32,734 bases of DNA from Deltaproteobacteria bacterium (GTDB lineage Bacteria > Myxococcota_A > UBA9160 > SMWR01): the NCBI GenBank assembly GCA_019313605.1, contig JAFDAW010000006.1, positions 1 to 32,734 on the forward strand, written 5' to 3'. A program made the position numbers and the translations under genes. This document shows positions 16,280 through 24,284 of this stretch, one piece after another; the stretch's first letter is position 1; every line of letters begins with the position of its first letter. The notes below the pieces were generated by a model. It was not told the DNA's origin, searched no databases, and saw nothing but the letters and a program-made list of their open reading frames with translations.

Positions 16280-16876
16280 GTGTTGAATGCGACCGTCCTA
16301 GTCCTGAATCGCTCCTACCTGCCGATTCACGTCACATCGGCCCGGCGGGCGTTTGCGCTCGTCTACCGGGACCTCGCGCGGGTCGTGAACGAGGAGTACG
16401 AGACTTTCGACTTCGAGACCTGGCGGCGGCTGCGGGGCACCGAACAAAGCGCGGTGATCGGCACGCCGAGCGGTTCGATCTGCGTGCCGAGAGTGATCCT
16501 GCTACCGAGTTTCGACCGTGTACCCAAGCGTCACGTGCGTTACAGCCGCGTCAATGTCTTTGCCCGCGATAAGTTCACCTGTCAGTATTGCGGCGAGCGA
16601 CCCCACCGTTCCGAACTCAACCTCGACCACGTGATCCCGCGCGCGCTCGGGGGGCGTACGACCTGGGAAAACGTCGTGTGCAGCTGCGTCGAATGCAACC
16701 GGCGCAAGGGGGGGCGAACTCCCCAGCAGGCGCGATTGCGCCTCAAGCGAATCCCGGCCAAGCCCCGCTGGTCGCCACTGATGAACCACATTGGTTCCAG
16801 TGTTCGATACAATGAGTGGCGACCCTTCTTGAGCATTGTCGAGCGAAGTGGTCGATCCGCTGGATGCTCCGACTAA
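16280..16876 (+). CDS. HNH endonuclease-domain protein
   Basis: 198 residues from GTG 16280 (TTG 16283 is adjacent). The C-terminal half has a zinc-supported HNH domain: CQYC (C101, C104), LNLDHVIPRALGG (D116-H117), TTWENVV and CVECNRRKGG (C136/C139, N140). The N-terminal 90 residues (VLNRSYLPIHVTSARRAFALVYRD) match the common stand-alone HNH family found in many bacterial chromosomes, with unknown physiological role. It begins 35 bases after selA and runs into the MinD-like ATPase gene, suggesting one transcript. No toxin-immunity or mobile context is visible. Confidence 0.88.
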   Translation: MLNATVLVLNRSYLPIHVTSARRAFALVYRDLARVVNEEYETFDFETWRRLRGTEQSAVIGTPSGSICVPRVILLPSFDRVPKRHVRYSRVNVFARDKFTCQYCGERPHRSELNLDHVIPRALGGRTTWENVVCSCVECNRRKGGRTPQQARLRLKRIPAKPRWSPLMNHIGSSVRYNEWRPFLSIVERSGRSAGCSD

Positions 16877-16910
16877 AACCGCGCGTTGCGCGTACACGAG
16901 TGAGACCAGA

Positions 16911-17894
16911 GTGGGCGACAGGTTGAACAAGCTCGCATCGAAGCTCCTGAATGGGTCGGGCGGCTCCCGTCGTGCGCGATTGATTCCCGTGGGCGGGGGC
17001 AAGGGTGGCGTCGGCAAGAGCTTCATCGTCGCCAACCTGGCCGCGTCTCTGGCGCGCCTGGGCCATCGCGTGGTCGCGGTCGACGGCGATCTCGAGGGTC
17101 CGAATCTCCACACCTGCGTGGGGGTCCCCAAGCCGCGAGCCAGCCTGGCGGACTTTGTCGCCCAGCGCGAAGAAGATCTCGGCAAGCTGATCCTCGATAC
17201 GCCGATCCCCAACCTGCAGTTGATCGCTGCAACCGATGGCAATCTCGCGACCCCCCAGCCCACCCAGTCTCGTCGCGTTCGCCTGATGCGCGAGTTGCGC
17301 GAACTCGACACTGACTTCGTGTTCTTCGATCTCGGAGCCGGTACACACGCAGCGGTCATGGATTACTTCATGATTGGTGATGAGGGGGTGATCGTGATTG
17401 CTCCCGAGCCTACATCGGTGGAGAATGCCTACGGGTTCATTCGGGCTGCGTTCTATCGCCGCTTGCGGTTGGCGATGGCTTCGCACGACATGCGCAAGAT
17501 CGTCACGCTCGCGATGGATCAGCGAAACGATCGGGGGATCCGCACTCCCCTCGAACTCCTTCGCGAAATCCAGACACTCGATCCGACCGAGGGCACGCGC
17601 TTCGTCGAAACGATGCGCGCGTTTCACCCGCGCCTGATCATCAACGATGTCCGAACGGCCGACGACATCAAGCTCGGGTTTTCGATCCAGAGTGTGTGTC
17701 GGAAGTTCTTTGGAATCGAGGCTGAATATCTGGGCTACGTGAATCACGACGAATCGGCACGCCGCAGTGTTCGCGCAAGGCGTCCGCTCATCGATGTCTA
17801 CCCGCGATCCGACGCCGCGATCTATATCTCCAGAATCGCCCGGAAATTATTGGCGAACGGAGCGGCTGGCGAATCCCAAGAAGGCTCGATGTGA
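16911..17894 (+). CDS. MinD/FlhG-like (ParA superfamily) ATPase
   Basis: About 327 residues from GTG 16911; the frame is open back to a TTG at 16836 and a GTG at 16848, which would overlap the HNH gene by up to 41 bases, so the start is uncertain. The deviant Walker A motif PVGGGKGGVGKS is followed by VVAVDGDLEGPNLH (A' motif) and VFFDLGAGTHAAVMDYF (Walker B region), then VIVIAPEPTSVENAYGFIRAAFYRRL, a stretch typical of a FlhG/FleN-like group common in deltaproteobacteria. Such ATPases dimerise with ATP and position flagella, chemosensory arrays or other cargo at membranes or DNA. No flagellar gene is nearby. It overlaps the next gene by four bases (GTGA), strong evidence that the two act together. 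Confidence 0.88.
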   Translation: MGDRLNKLASKLLNGSGGSRRARLIPVGGGKGGVGKSFIVANLAASLARLGHRVVAVDGDLEGPNLHTCVGVPKPRASLADFVAQREEDLGKLILDTPIPNLQLIAATDGNLATPQPTQSRRVRLMRELRELDTDFVFFDLGAGTHAAVMDYFMIGDEGVIVIAPEPTSVENAYGFIRAAFYRRLRLAMASHDMRKIVTLAMDQRNDRGIRTPLELLREIQTLDPTEGTRFVETMRAFHPRLIINDVRTADDIKLGFSIQSVCRKFFGIEAEYLGYVNHDESARRSVRARRPLIDVYPRSDAAIYISRIARKLLANGAAGESQEGSM

Positions 17895-18532
17895 AGTCAA
17901 TTTCCGAGCAGAACCACTACGAGATCCTGGAGACGCACCCGGCTGCGACGAGAGAAGAAGTCGAGCGCGCCTACCGGTTGGCGTTGGCGACCTACACCGA
18001 CGATTCGTTGGCCGGCTATTCGGTCTTCGCCGAGGGTGATGCCGCTGCAATTCGAGAGCGGGTCGAGATGGCCTATCGGGTTCTCTGCGACAGCCGAATG
18101 AGAAGTGAGTATGATGCGACGTTGGAGATCGAACCGGAGGAAGAGCTGCCGCCGGCAGAGCCGAGCGCGCCGCTGGTCCCGATTGAAAACACATTTGGTG
18201 AGAGCCCGGTGCCGCTCCATAAAGATGAGTTCACGCACCTCGATGACGGTACCGGTGACTTCGACGGCGAGCGATTGAAGCACTTCCGCATCCGCTGCGG
18301 AATGGAAATCGAAGACATCGCAAGAGTCACGAAGATCAGTCCGACCTACCTTGGGTTCATCGAAGAAGAGCGCTTCGCGGACCTCCCCGACTCCGTCTAC
18401 GTGCGCGGCTTCGTCGCCGCTTACGCGAATTGCGTCGGATTGGAAGGCAAGGGCGTCGCGGCGAGCTACATGAAGCGCTTCGACAAAGGTGACGAAGATC
18501 GCCGCAAGGGGCGATTTTTCGAGAGCCGCTGA
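17891..18532 (+). CDS. J-like domain plus RodZ-type HTH protein
   Basis: 213 residues, GTG start inside the stop of the ATPase gene. Residues about 8-76 resemble a J domain (HYEILETHPAATREEVERAYRLAL...MAYRVLCDSRMRSEYD), but the HPD motif needed to stimulate Hsp70 is missing (TYTDD at that place). Residues 77-125 are an acidic/Pro linker. Residues about 127-197 form a RodZ/HTH_25-like helix-turn-helix (LKHFRIRCGMEIEDIARVTKISPTYLGFIEEERF...YVRGFVAAYANCVGL), a domain that in RodZ contacts MreB rather than DNA. There is no transmembrane segment. The tight coupling to a MinD-like ATPase suggests an adaptor linking that ATPase to a cytoskeletal or DNA partner. Function is unknown. Confidence 0.8.
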   Translation: MKSISEQNHYEILETHPAATREEVERAYRLALATYTDDSLAGYSVFAEGDAAAIRERVEMAYRVLCDSRMRSEYDATLEIEPEEELPPAEPSAPLVPIENTFGESPVPLHKDEFTHLDDGTGDFDGERLKHFRIRCGMEIEDIARVTKISPTYLGFIEEERFADLPDSVYVRGFVAAYANCVGLEGKGVAASYMKRFDKGDEDRRKGRFFESR

Positions 18533-18565
18533 GCCGCGAGCATCCGTGTCACCGAGTAGCACCCC

Positions 18566-19501
18566 ATGACGGTTCTACACTTCATCATCGACGAGTCCGA
18601 AGCCGACCAGCGACTCGACAGCGCGCTCGCTGTAGTCGCGGGAATCACGCGCTCGCAAGCCCGGCGCTGGATCGACGCCGACCGCGTCCGCGTCAACGAT
18701 TGCTCGTGTCGCGCCAGCCAGTCGGTGCGTCTGGGTGACGCCCTCGACGCGACGCCTCCTGAACTCGCCAAGTCGACGCTCGAGCCAGAGGCCATCGCTC
18801 TCGAGATTCTCTACGAAGATGAAGATCTGATCGTGATCGACAAACCCGCCGGGATGGTCGTCCATCCTGCCCCTGGGCATTCGAGCGGAACGCTCGTGCA
18901 CGCTCTGCTCCACCATTGCGACAACCTGGCCGGGATCGGTGGCGTCGAGCGGCCGGGCATCGTCCACCGCCTGGATCGGGGAACCTCGGGTGTGTTGGTC
19001 GCCGCCAAATGTGATGAAGCCCATCGTCGTCTCGCGGAGCAGTTTCACGATCATACAATCGATCGCGTATACCGCGCGGTCATTCGCGGTACGCCCAGCG
19101 CGGACGAGGGTCGCGTCGATCGCGCGATCGGGCGTCATCCGAAGGACCGCAAGCGCATGTCGGTGCGCGGCTCGGCACCCCGCGAGGCGCAGACCGTGTG
19201 GCGCGTCACGCGGCGCTTTCCAAAATGCCAGAGAGCGGCGCTCGACATCTTCCCCGAAACCGGACGGACCCATCAGATTCGGGTTCATCTGGCTTCGATC
19301 GGGTTGCCCATCGTTGGTGACACCGTGTACGGGCGATCTCGAAGTCGAGGGATCGAATTGGAACGCCCGGCCCTTCATGCGGCTGCCCTTGGTTTCGTGC
19401 ACCCTCGCAGTGGGAAAACCATGCGGTTCGAGACGCCGCTTCCAGTCGATATGACGATGCTGCTCGCGAACCTCGAGCGGCGTGAGGACAATCAAAAGTG
19501 A
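18566..19501 (+). CDS. rluD: RluA/RluD-family rRNA pseudouridine synthase
   Basis: 311 residues. N-terminal S4 RNA-binding domain (about 12-72: QRLDSALAVVAGITRSQARRWIDADRVRVND), then the catalytic domain with DLIVIDKPAGMVVHPAPGH and the catalytic aspartate D137 in HRLDRGTSGVLV. GRTHQIRVHLASIGLPIVGDTVYG is the C-terminal signature. The S4 domain and overall form fit RluD, which modifies 23S rRNA helix 69; RluA/RluC cannot be fully excluded. It ends by overlapping pgeF (GTGA), and an rluD-pgeF pair is widespread. Confidence 0.93.
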   Translation: MTVLHFIIDESEADQRLDSALAVVAGITRSQARRWIDADRVRVNDCSCRASQSVRLGDALDATPPELAKSTLEPEAIALEILYEDEDLIVIDKPAGMVVHPAPGHSSGTLVHALLHHCDNLAGIGGVERPGIVHRLDRGTSGVLVAAKCDEAHRRLAEQFHDHTIDRVYRAVIRGTPSADEGRVDRAIGRHPKDRKRMSVRGSAPREAQTVWRVTRRFPKCQRAALDIFPETGRTHQIRVHLASIGLPIVGDTVYGRSRSRGIELERPALHAAALGFVHPRSGKTMRFETPLPVDMTMLLANLERREDNQK

Positions 19502-20184
19502 ACGTCGCGCTGCCGCTTCGGCACGCGTTGTTGTCGAGCATCGGAGTCGATCACGGTTTCGGCCTGCGCGGCTTTGCGGAACTCGCAGATTTGAGGTGCC
19601 CCCGCCAGGTGCACGGTGTTGCGGTCGCCACCGCCGCACAGTGTGCCGAGCGGGATCTGGCCCCCGAAGCGGACGCGGTGATTTCGGAAGAGATTGGCGT
19701 GCGCATCGCGGTGGTGACGGCCGACTGCTTGCCGATCCTGCTCGCGGGCGACCGCGGGCGCGCAGTCGCCGCCATTCACGCGGGCTGGCGTGGCCTCGCG
19801 GCCGGTGTGATTGGTGCCGGCCTGGCCGCATTGCGGGATCGATTGGGAAAATCGGAGCGGGTCACCGCGGTGATCGGTCCCCATATTGGGAATTGCTGTT
19901 ACGAGGTGGACGAACCGGTGTTGGCCGCCCTGGAGCTGCATTTTTCCGAAATCCTTCCGCGCGCTTTGCGCCAAACGCGCCCGGGTCACGCCCAGCTTGA
20001 TCTCGGCCTGCTCGCGCGGGAAGCGCTGCGCGCAGCAGGAGTTGAAAGGGAGCGGATCGGATATTTGGAGGGTGCGTGCACGGCCTGTGACGCCGAGCGC
20101 TTCTACTCTTACCGGCGGGATGGCCCCGAAACCGGCCGCCTCGTGCATTTTATTTCTGCAGGCCACCCGATCGCAGAGGGTTGA
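19498..20184 (+). CDS. pgeF: Peptidoglycan editing factor PgeF (YfiH/laccase-domain)
   Basis: 228 residues. Metal-site residues of the DUF152 fold are present: H39 (RQVHG), C77 (VTADCLPILL), H94 (IHAGWRGLAAG); also IGPHIGNCCYEVDE and the C-terminal FYSYRRDG. PgeF removes wrongly incorporated L-serine-containing UDP-MurNAc precursors; older annotations call the family polyphenol oxidase or laccase. Start is GTG 19498 overlapping the rluD stop. The stop codon itself is embedded in a TTGACA that may be the -35 of the next promoter. Confidence 0.93.
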   Translation: MNVALPLRHALLSSIGVDHGFGLRGFAELADLRCPRQVHGVAVATAAQCAERDLAPEADAVISEEIGVRIAVVTADCLPILLAGDRGRAVAAIHAGWRGLAAGVIGAGLAALRDRLGKSERVTAVIGPHIGNCCYEVDEPVLAALELHFSEILPRALRQTRPGHAQLDLGLLAREALRAAGVERERIGYLEGACTACDAERFYSYRRDGPETGRLVHFISAGHPIAEG

Positions 20185-20209
20185 CACTTCAAAATAGTGG
20201 CCTTACGCT
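20181..20209 (+). promoter_or_regulatory. Candidate sigma70-type promoter for rho
   Basis: A perfect TTGACA (20181-20186) overlaps the pgeF stop; after 17 bases comes TACGCT (20204-20209), the same -10 hexamer as the 2081 site. A transcript from here would carry a leader of about 460 bases before rho. The 20210-20600 stretch holds no convincing ORF, tRNA or T-tract terminator; a CCTCCGGAGG palindrome is at 20485-20494. Confidence 0.4.
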
Positions 20210-20604
20210 TTGAGTGTTCCCCCCGTCAGATCGGCCGCGGCCTCGTCTCGCTACACGCGGAAGTCGGCGATCCAAGCCGTTCTGAGGGACTCCACCTGAT
20301 CCTTCCACTTCCTACCGATTGGCACCCGGCGAAATTGAGGCCGGAATGGGCGAATCGGCAGCGAAATGGCCGCTGGGTGGGTCTGGGCGGCTTTCGGGGC
20401 TCTGCAATTCTGGGGCTCCACAATATTGATCAACTTATGAACGTAGGTAGCCGAATAGAGAGATAGAACCGAACCCGTCATATCCCTCCGGAGGACCGAG
20501 TCCTTGCGTTGAGTGGCGTGGGTTCCACGGCCACGATCCGCAAATCCCCTCGAGCCCGGCACTGATCGATTCCTGCCTTTTGAATCATCCACCCCTTTTC
20601 AGGG

Positions 20605-20666
20605 CAAATTCCAAAAACAAAAACAAAAACAAAAAACTCGAAACTCAACAACCGTCAACAAAAATA
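20605..20666 (+). promoter_or_regulatory. A/C-rich, G-poor tract in the rho leader (rut-like)
   Basis: Sixty-two bases with only two G residues (20640 and 20654), including three perfect AAAAAC hexamers (20613-20630) followed by A6C. It ends a few bases before the AGAGAG ribosome-binding region of rho. Unstructured, C-containing, G-poor RNA is the kind of site Rho binds, and rho is autoregulated through its leader in E. coli, so this is a candidate autoregulatory rut site. It could also serve as an A-rich translation enhancer. Confidence 0.4.
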
Positions 20667-20679
20667 GAGAGAACATCCT

Positions 20680-22131
20680 GTGGGTACTCACCGCTCTAGC
20701 GATTCCAACTCCAACCAAGGCCGACCGAGGCGAGGCCGCTCCCGCCGCTCGCGCGGAGGAAACGGAGCCAACGGGAATGAGGCTCCGCGCGGCGATAGTC
20801 GCCGCCAGCAGATGTCGGATTTTCCGGAGGACGAGCCCTACGAGGACGATCTCGAGGACGACGACGATCCCGACGCCGAGCGGATGAACGTGATGGAGTT
20901 GAAGCAGAGGCCGATGGAGGGCCTCGTGGAACTCGCCGAGTCGCTCACGGTCGAAAACGCGGCCGGACTGCGCAAACAGGATCTGCTCTTCGAGATTCTC
21001 AAGGCCCAGACCGAAAAGAAGGGGAAGATCTACGCGGAAGGCGTGCTCGAAACCCTGCCGGATGGGTTCGGATTTCTGCGCGCTCCAGACCAGAACTACC
21101 TCGCCGGACCAGACGACGTCTACGTCTCGCCGTCACAGATTCGGCGCTTCAGCCTGCGAACCGGCGATACGGTGCTCGGCCAGATTCGGCCGCCGAAAGA
21201 GGGCGAGCGCTACTTCGCGCTGCTCAAGGTCAACTCGATCAACCTCGAGTCGCCGGAAGCGGCGCGACACAAGATCCTCTTCGATAACCTCACGCCCCTC
21301 TACCCCGAGGAGAAATTCAACCTCGAGTCGCCGAAGGGCGGCCTCACCACCCGCATCATCGATCTGATCGCGCCGATCGGGAAGGGTCAGCGCGCGCTGA
21401 TCACTTCGCCTCCGAAGGCGGGTAAGACGATGATCCTCAAGGACATCGCGAACGCGATCGCCGAGAACCATCCCGAAGTCGTCCTCATCGTGCTGCTGAT
21501 CGACGAACGGCCCGAGGAAGTCACGGACATGATGCGCAACGTCAAGGCCGAAGTGATTTCGTCGACCTTCGACGAGCCGGCCACCCGCCACGTGCAGGTC
21601 GCCGACATGGTGATCGAGAAGGCGCGGCGCATGACGGAGCACAAGCGCGATGTCGTGATTCTGCTCGACTCGATTACGCGCCTGGCGCGGGCCCACAACA
21701 CCGTGGTTCCGCACTCGGGGAAGATTCTCTCCGGTGGTGTCGACTCGAATGCGCTCCACAAGCCGAAGCGCTTCTTCGGTGCGGCTCGCAACGTGGAGGA
21801 GGGTGGCAGTCTCACGATCATCGGGACCGCACTCATCGACACGGGCTCCCGCATGGACGAAGTGATCTTCGAGGAGTTCAAGGGCACGGGTAACAGTGAA
21901 ATCGTGCTCGACCGGAAACTCGCAGATCGGCGCACCTACCCCGCAATCGACATCAATCGATCGGCAACCCGGCGGGAAGAATTGCTGCTGCCCGAGGCAA
22001 CGATGAATCGGATGATTATTCTGCGCAAGGTCCTGGCGCCGCTGAGCACGGTGGACTCGATGGAGTTCCTGCTCGAGAAGGTCAAGGCGACCGAGTCCAA
22101 CGAGGATTTTCTCGCGTCGATGAATTCCTGA
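20680..22131 (+). CDS. rho: Transcription termination factor Rho with extended N-terminus
   Basis: 483 residues against about 419 in E. coli. M69 (MNVMELKQRPMEGLVELAE) aligns with E. coli Met1, so residues 1-68 are an extension: an Arg/Gly-rich part (about 14-42) followed by a strongly acidic part (about 47-67). Then the N-terminal helix bundle, the cold-shock-like RNA-binding domain (GFGFLRAPDQNYLAGPDDVYVSPSQIRRF), and the ATPase with Walker A PPKAGKT (244-250) and Walker B VVILLDSITRLARAHN. The hexameric helicase terminates untranslated transcripts. The GTG start at 20680 has AGAGAG upstream; ATG 20812 or 20884 would give shorter forms. No rpmE follows. Confidence 0.96.
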   Translation: MGTHRSSDSNSNQGRPRRGRSRRSRGGNGANGNEAPRGDSRRQQMSDFPEDEPYEDDLEDDDDPDAERMNVMELKQRPMEGLVELAESLTVENAAGLRKQDLLFEILKAQTEKKGKIYAEGVLETLPDGFGFLRAPDQNYLAGPDDVYVSPSQIRRFSLRTGDTVLGQIRPPKEGERYFALLKVNSINLESPEAARHKILFDNLTPLYPEEKFNLESPKGGLTTRIIDLIAPIGKGQRALITSPPKAGKTMILKDIANAIAENHPEVVLIVLLIDERPEEVTDMMRNVKAEVISSTFDEPATRHVQVADMVIEKARRMTEHKRDVVILLDSITRLARAHNTVVPHSGKILSGGVDSNALHKPKRFFGAARNVEEGGSLTIIGTALIDTGSRMDEVIFEEFKGTGNSEIVLDRKLADRRTYPAIDINRSATRREELLLPEATMNRMIILRKVLAPLSTVDSMEFLLEKVKATESNEDFLASMNS

Positions 22132-22208
22132 TCACCGATCTCTCCGGAGTTCGACGAAGCGAATTTTTCACCCCGCAATTGGCGTCCGTTGGGGCGGCTA
22201 TCAAGGAG

Positions 22209-22281
22209 CGTGACCCGTTGGGTCACGTGACGCCGCGTAAGCTTTGGCCGAAGGCCAACGCGCAGCTAGTGTTGGGCTGCG
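22209..22281 (+). promoter_or_regulatory. Cluster of three hairpins between rho and prfA
   Basis: In the 177-base gap before prfA: CGTGACCC/GGGTCACG (22209-22227, 8 bp, GTT loop), TTGGCC/GGCCAA (22244-22258, 6 bp, GAA loop) and CGCAGC/GCTGCG (22261-22281, 6 bp). None is followed by a T-tract, so they are not standard terminators. They could stabilise the rho 3' end, act with Rho, or form the prfA leader. Confidence 0.4.
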
Positions 22282-22308
22282 GCGCCGTGCGGCTTGTGGG
22301 GATGGGTG

Positions 22309-23385
22309 ATGTCGGATCTTCTGGACAAGATTTCGGTTTTTGAATCGAAGGCAAGTCAGCTCGAAGAGCGACTCGCTGATCCCAGCATTGCCAGTGCTCC
22401 CGCCGAATATGCGTCCGTCGCCAAGGAGCTATCGCGGATTCGCCCGCTGGCGGAAGCTGGCGCGCGCTACCGACAAATGCTCGCCGATATCGAAGACGCC
22501 AACGCAATGCTCGAAGACGACGACGCCGAGATGCGCGAGCTCGCCGAGACCGAGCTGGCGGAACTCGAAGAGCAGCGCGGCGCGCTAGAGCGCGAGATTC
22601 GGCTGCTGCTGGTCCCGAAGGATCCCGACGAGGAAAAGAACGCCATCCTCGAAGTTCGCGCGGGAACCGGTGGAGACGAAGCCGCACTCTTTGCCGCGGA
22701 TCTCTTTCGCATGTACTCCCGTTACGCGGAGACGCGCGGCTGGAAGATCGAGCCGCTCTCGATTTCTCAAACCGATGGTGGTGGGATTCGCGAAGCGATC
22801 GTCAACCTGGAGGGCAAAGAGGCCTTCGGTCGACTTCGCTACGAGTGCGGTGTGCATCGAGTGCAGCGCGTTCCGTCCACTGAGTCTCAAGGTCGTATCC
22901 ACACCTCCACCGTCACCGTGGCTGTGTTGCCGGAAGCGAAAGAAGTCGACATCGAGATCGACCCCAACGAAATACGGGTCGATCGATTCCGCTCGTCGGG
23001 CCCTGGTGGGCAGAGCGTCAACACGACCGACTCCGCCATCCGCCTCACGCACCTGCCTACGGGTCTCATCGTGCAATGCCAGGATGAAAAGTCCCAGCAC
23101 AAGAACAAGGCGAAGGCGTTCATGGTTCTCCGATCGCGGCTCTACGACCTGGAACTTCAGCGAGAAACCGCAGATCGGGCCGGCGCACGTCGAGCCCAGG
23201 TTGGAACGGGCGAGCGTTCCGAAAAGATTCGAACCTACAATTATCCGCAGATGCGCGTGACCGATCACCGTGCGGGCATCACTCTCCATCGCCTCGCGAC
23301 GATCATGGAAGGTGATCTCGACGAATTGATCGACGGGATCCGCAGCAAATTTGCCGAAGAGGAACTCGCGGGGGGTGCAGCGTGA
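22309..23385 (+). CDS. prfA: Peptide chain release factor 1
   Basis: 358 residues from ATG 22309 (GGGGAT upstream), close to E. coli RF1 at 360. It reads UAA/UAG stops. The stop-recognition PxT motif is PST at 189-191 (VQRVPSTESQGRIHTS) and the peptidyl-tRNA hydrolysis motif GGQ is at 233-235 (SSGPGGQSVNTTDSAIR). PST in that context marks RF1 rather than RF2. Its stop overlaps the start of prmC, which methylates the GGQ glutamine (Q235). Confidence 0.97.
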   Translation: MSDLLDKISVFESKASQLEERLADPSIASAPAEYASVAKELSRIRPLAEAGARYRQMLADIEDANAMLEDDDAEMRELAETELAELEEQRGALEREIRLLLVPKDPDEEKNAILEVRAGTGGDEAALFAADLFRMYSRYAETRGWKIEPLSISQTDGGGIREAIVNLEGKEAFGRLRYECGVHRVQRVPSTESQGRIHTSTVTVAVLPEAKEVDIEIDPNEIRVDRFRSSGPGGQSVNTTDSAIRLTHLPTGLIVQCQDEKSQHKNKAKAFMVLRSRLYDLELQRETADRAGARRAQVGTGERSEKIRTYNYPQMRVTDHRAGITLHRLATIMEGDLDELIDGIRSKFAEEELAGGAA

Positions 23386-24284
23386 CTGCACCTACCCCGA
23401 AGCCCCAGACCTGGACGATTCTCGAGTTGCTGCGCTGGACGACCCAACACTTTTCCGACCTGGGGATCGAGACCCCGCGGCTCGACGCCGAATGTCTGCT
23501 GGCATCCGCGCTCGGCGTCGATCGAATGCGTCTCTATCTCGACTTCGACAAACCCGCGAGTCCGGGCGAGCGCGACGCCTACCGCGAGCTGGTGCGGCGG
23601 CGTGCCGACGAGCGCGTACCGGTCGCTCAACTGCTCGGCGAGAAGGAATTCTGGTCTCTGCCGCTTTGGATTACCGCCGATGTGCTGTCTCCGCGGCCCG
23701 ACACCGAAACCCTGGTCGCAGCTGCATTGGATCGCTTGCCCGAGCGCGACACCGACGCGCAGATCCTCGATATCGGAACCGGCTCCGGAGCGGTGGCCCT
23801 CGCGATCGCGAGCGAGCGCCCGCAGGCTCGGATCACGGCCACTGATGTTTCACCGGCCGCGCTGAAGGTCGCCGAGCGAAACGCTCGGGAGTTGGGATTG
23901 GAAGAGCGGATCGAATTTGTGGAGGGCAGCCTGTTTGGGCCCGTGCTCGGGCGGCGATTCGAACTCGTGGTTTCGAATCCCCCCTATCTAGCGGAATCCG
24001 AGAGGTCGCAGCTGGCTCCGGAACTTGCCCACGAACCTGACGTTGCGCTCTTCGCGGGCCAGGATGGATTGGCGATCATTCGCGAACTGGTGGAGGGCTG
24101 TACGGCTTTTCTCGCTCCGGATGGCGGATTTGCGCTGGAGTTGGCTCCCGAGCAGGCGCCAACCGTGGCACACTGGTTGAGCGAGGCCGGCTTGGGAGAT
24201 GTCATCACCCACCGGGACCTCGCCCAACGTCCCCGCGTCGTATCGGCGCGCGGGCCACGACCCCCCGCGAGTGAGATCGGCTGA
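23382..24284 (+). CDS. prmC: Release factor glutamine N5-methyltransferase
   Basis: 300 residues, GTG start overlapping the prfA stop (GTGA). N-terminal helical domain that binds the release factor (about 10-90), then a Rossmann methyltransferase: SAM motif ILDIGTGSGAVALAIA (128-143), acidic ATDVSPAAL, and the catalytic NPPY at 199-202 that positions the target glutamine amide. It modifies Q235 of RF1 and the equivalent in RF2. The prfA-prmC pair is conserved across bacteria. Confidence 0.97.
   Translation: MTAPTPKPQTWTILELLRWTTQHFSDLGIETPRLDAECLLASALGVDRMRLYLDFDKPASPGERDAYRELVRRRADERVPVAQLLGEKEFWSLPLWITADVLSPRPDTETLVAAALDRLPERDTDAQILDIGTGSGAVALAIASERPQARITATDVSPAALKVAERNARELGLEERIEFVEGSLFGPVLGRRFELVVSNPPYLAESERSQLAPELAHEPDVALFAGQDGLAIIRELVEGCTAFLAPDGGFALELAPEQAPTVAHWLSEAGLGDVITHRDLAQRPRVVSARGPRPPASEIG

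Noticed and set aside
20197..20466. 89-residue forward open frame in the rho leader
   Set aside because: No ribosome-binding site, no recognisable domain, and a poor composition match to neighbouring genes.
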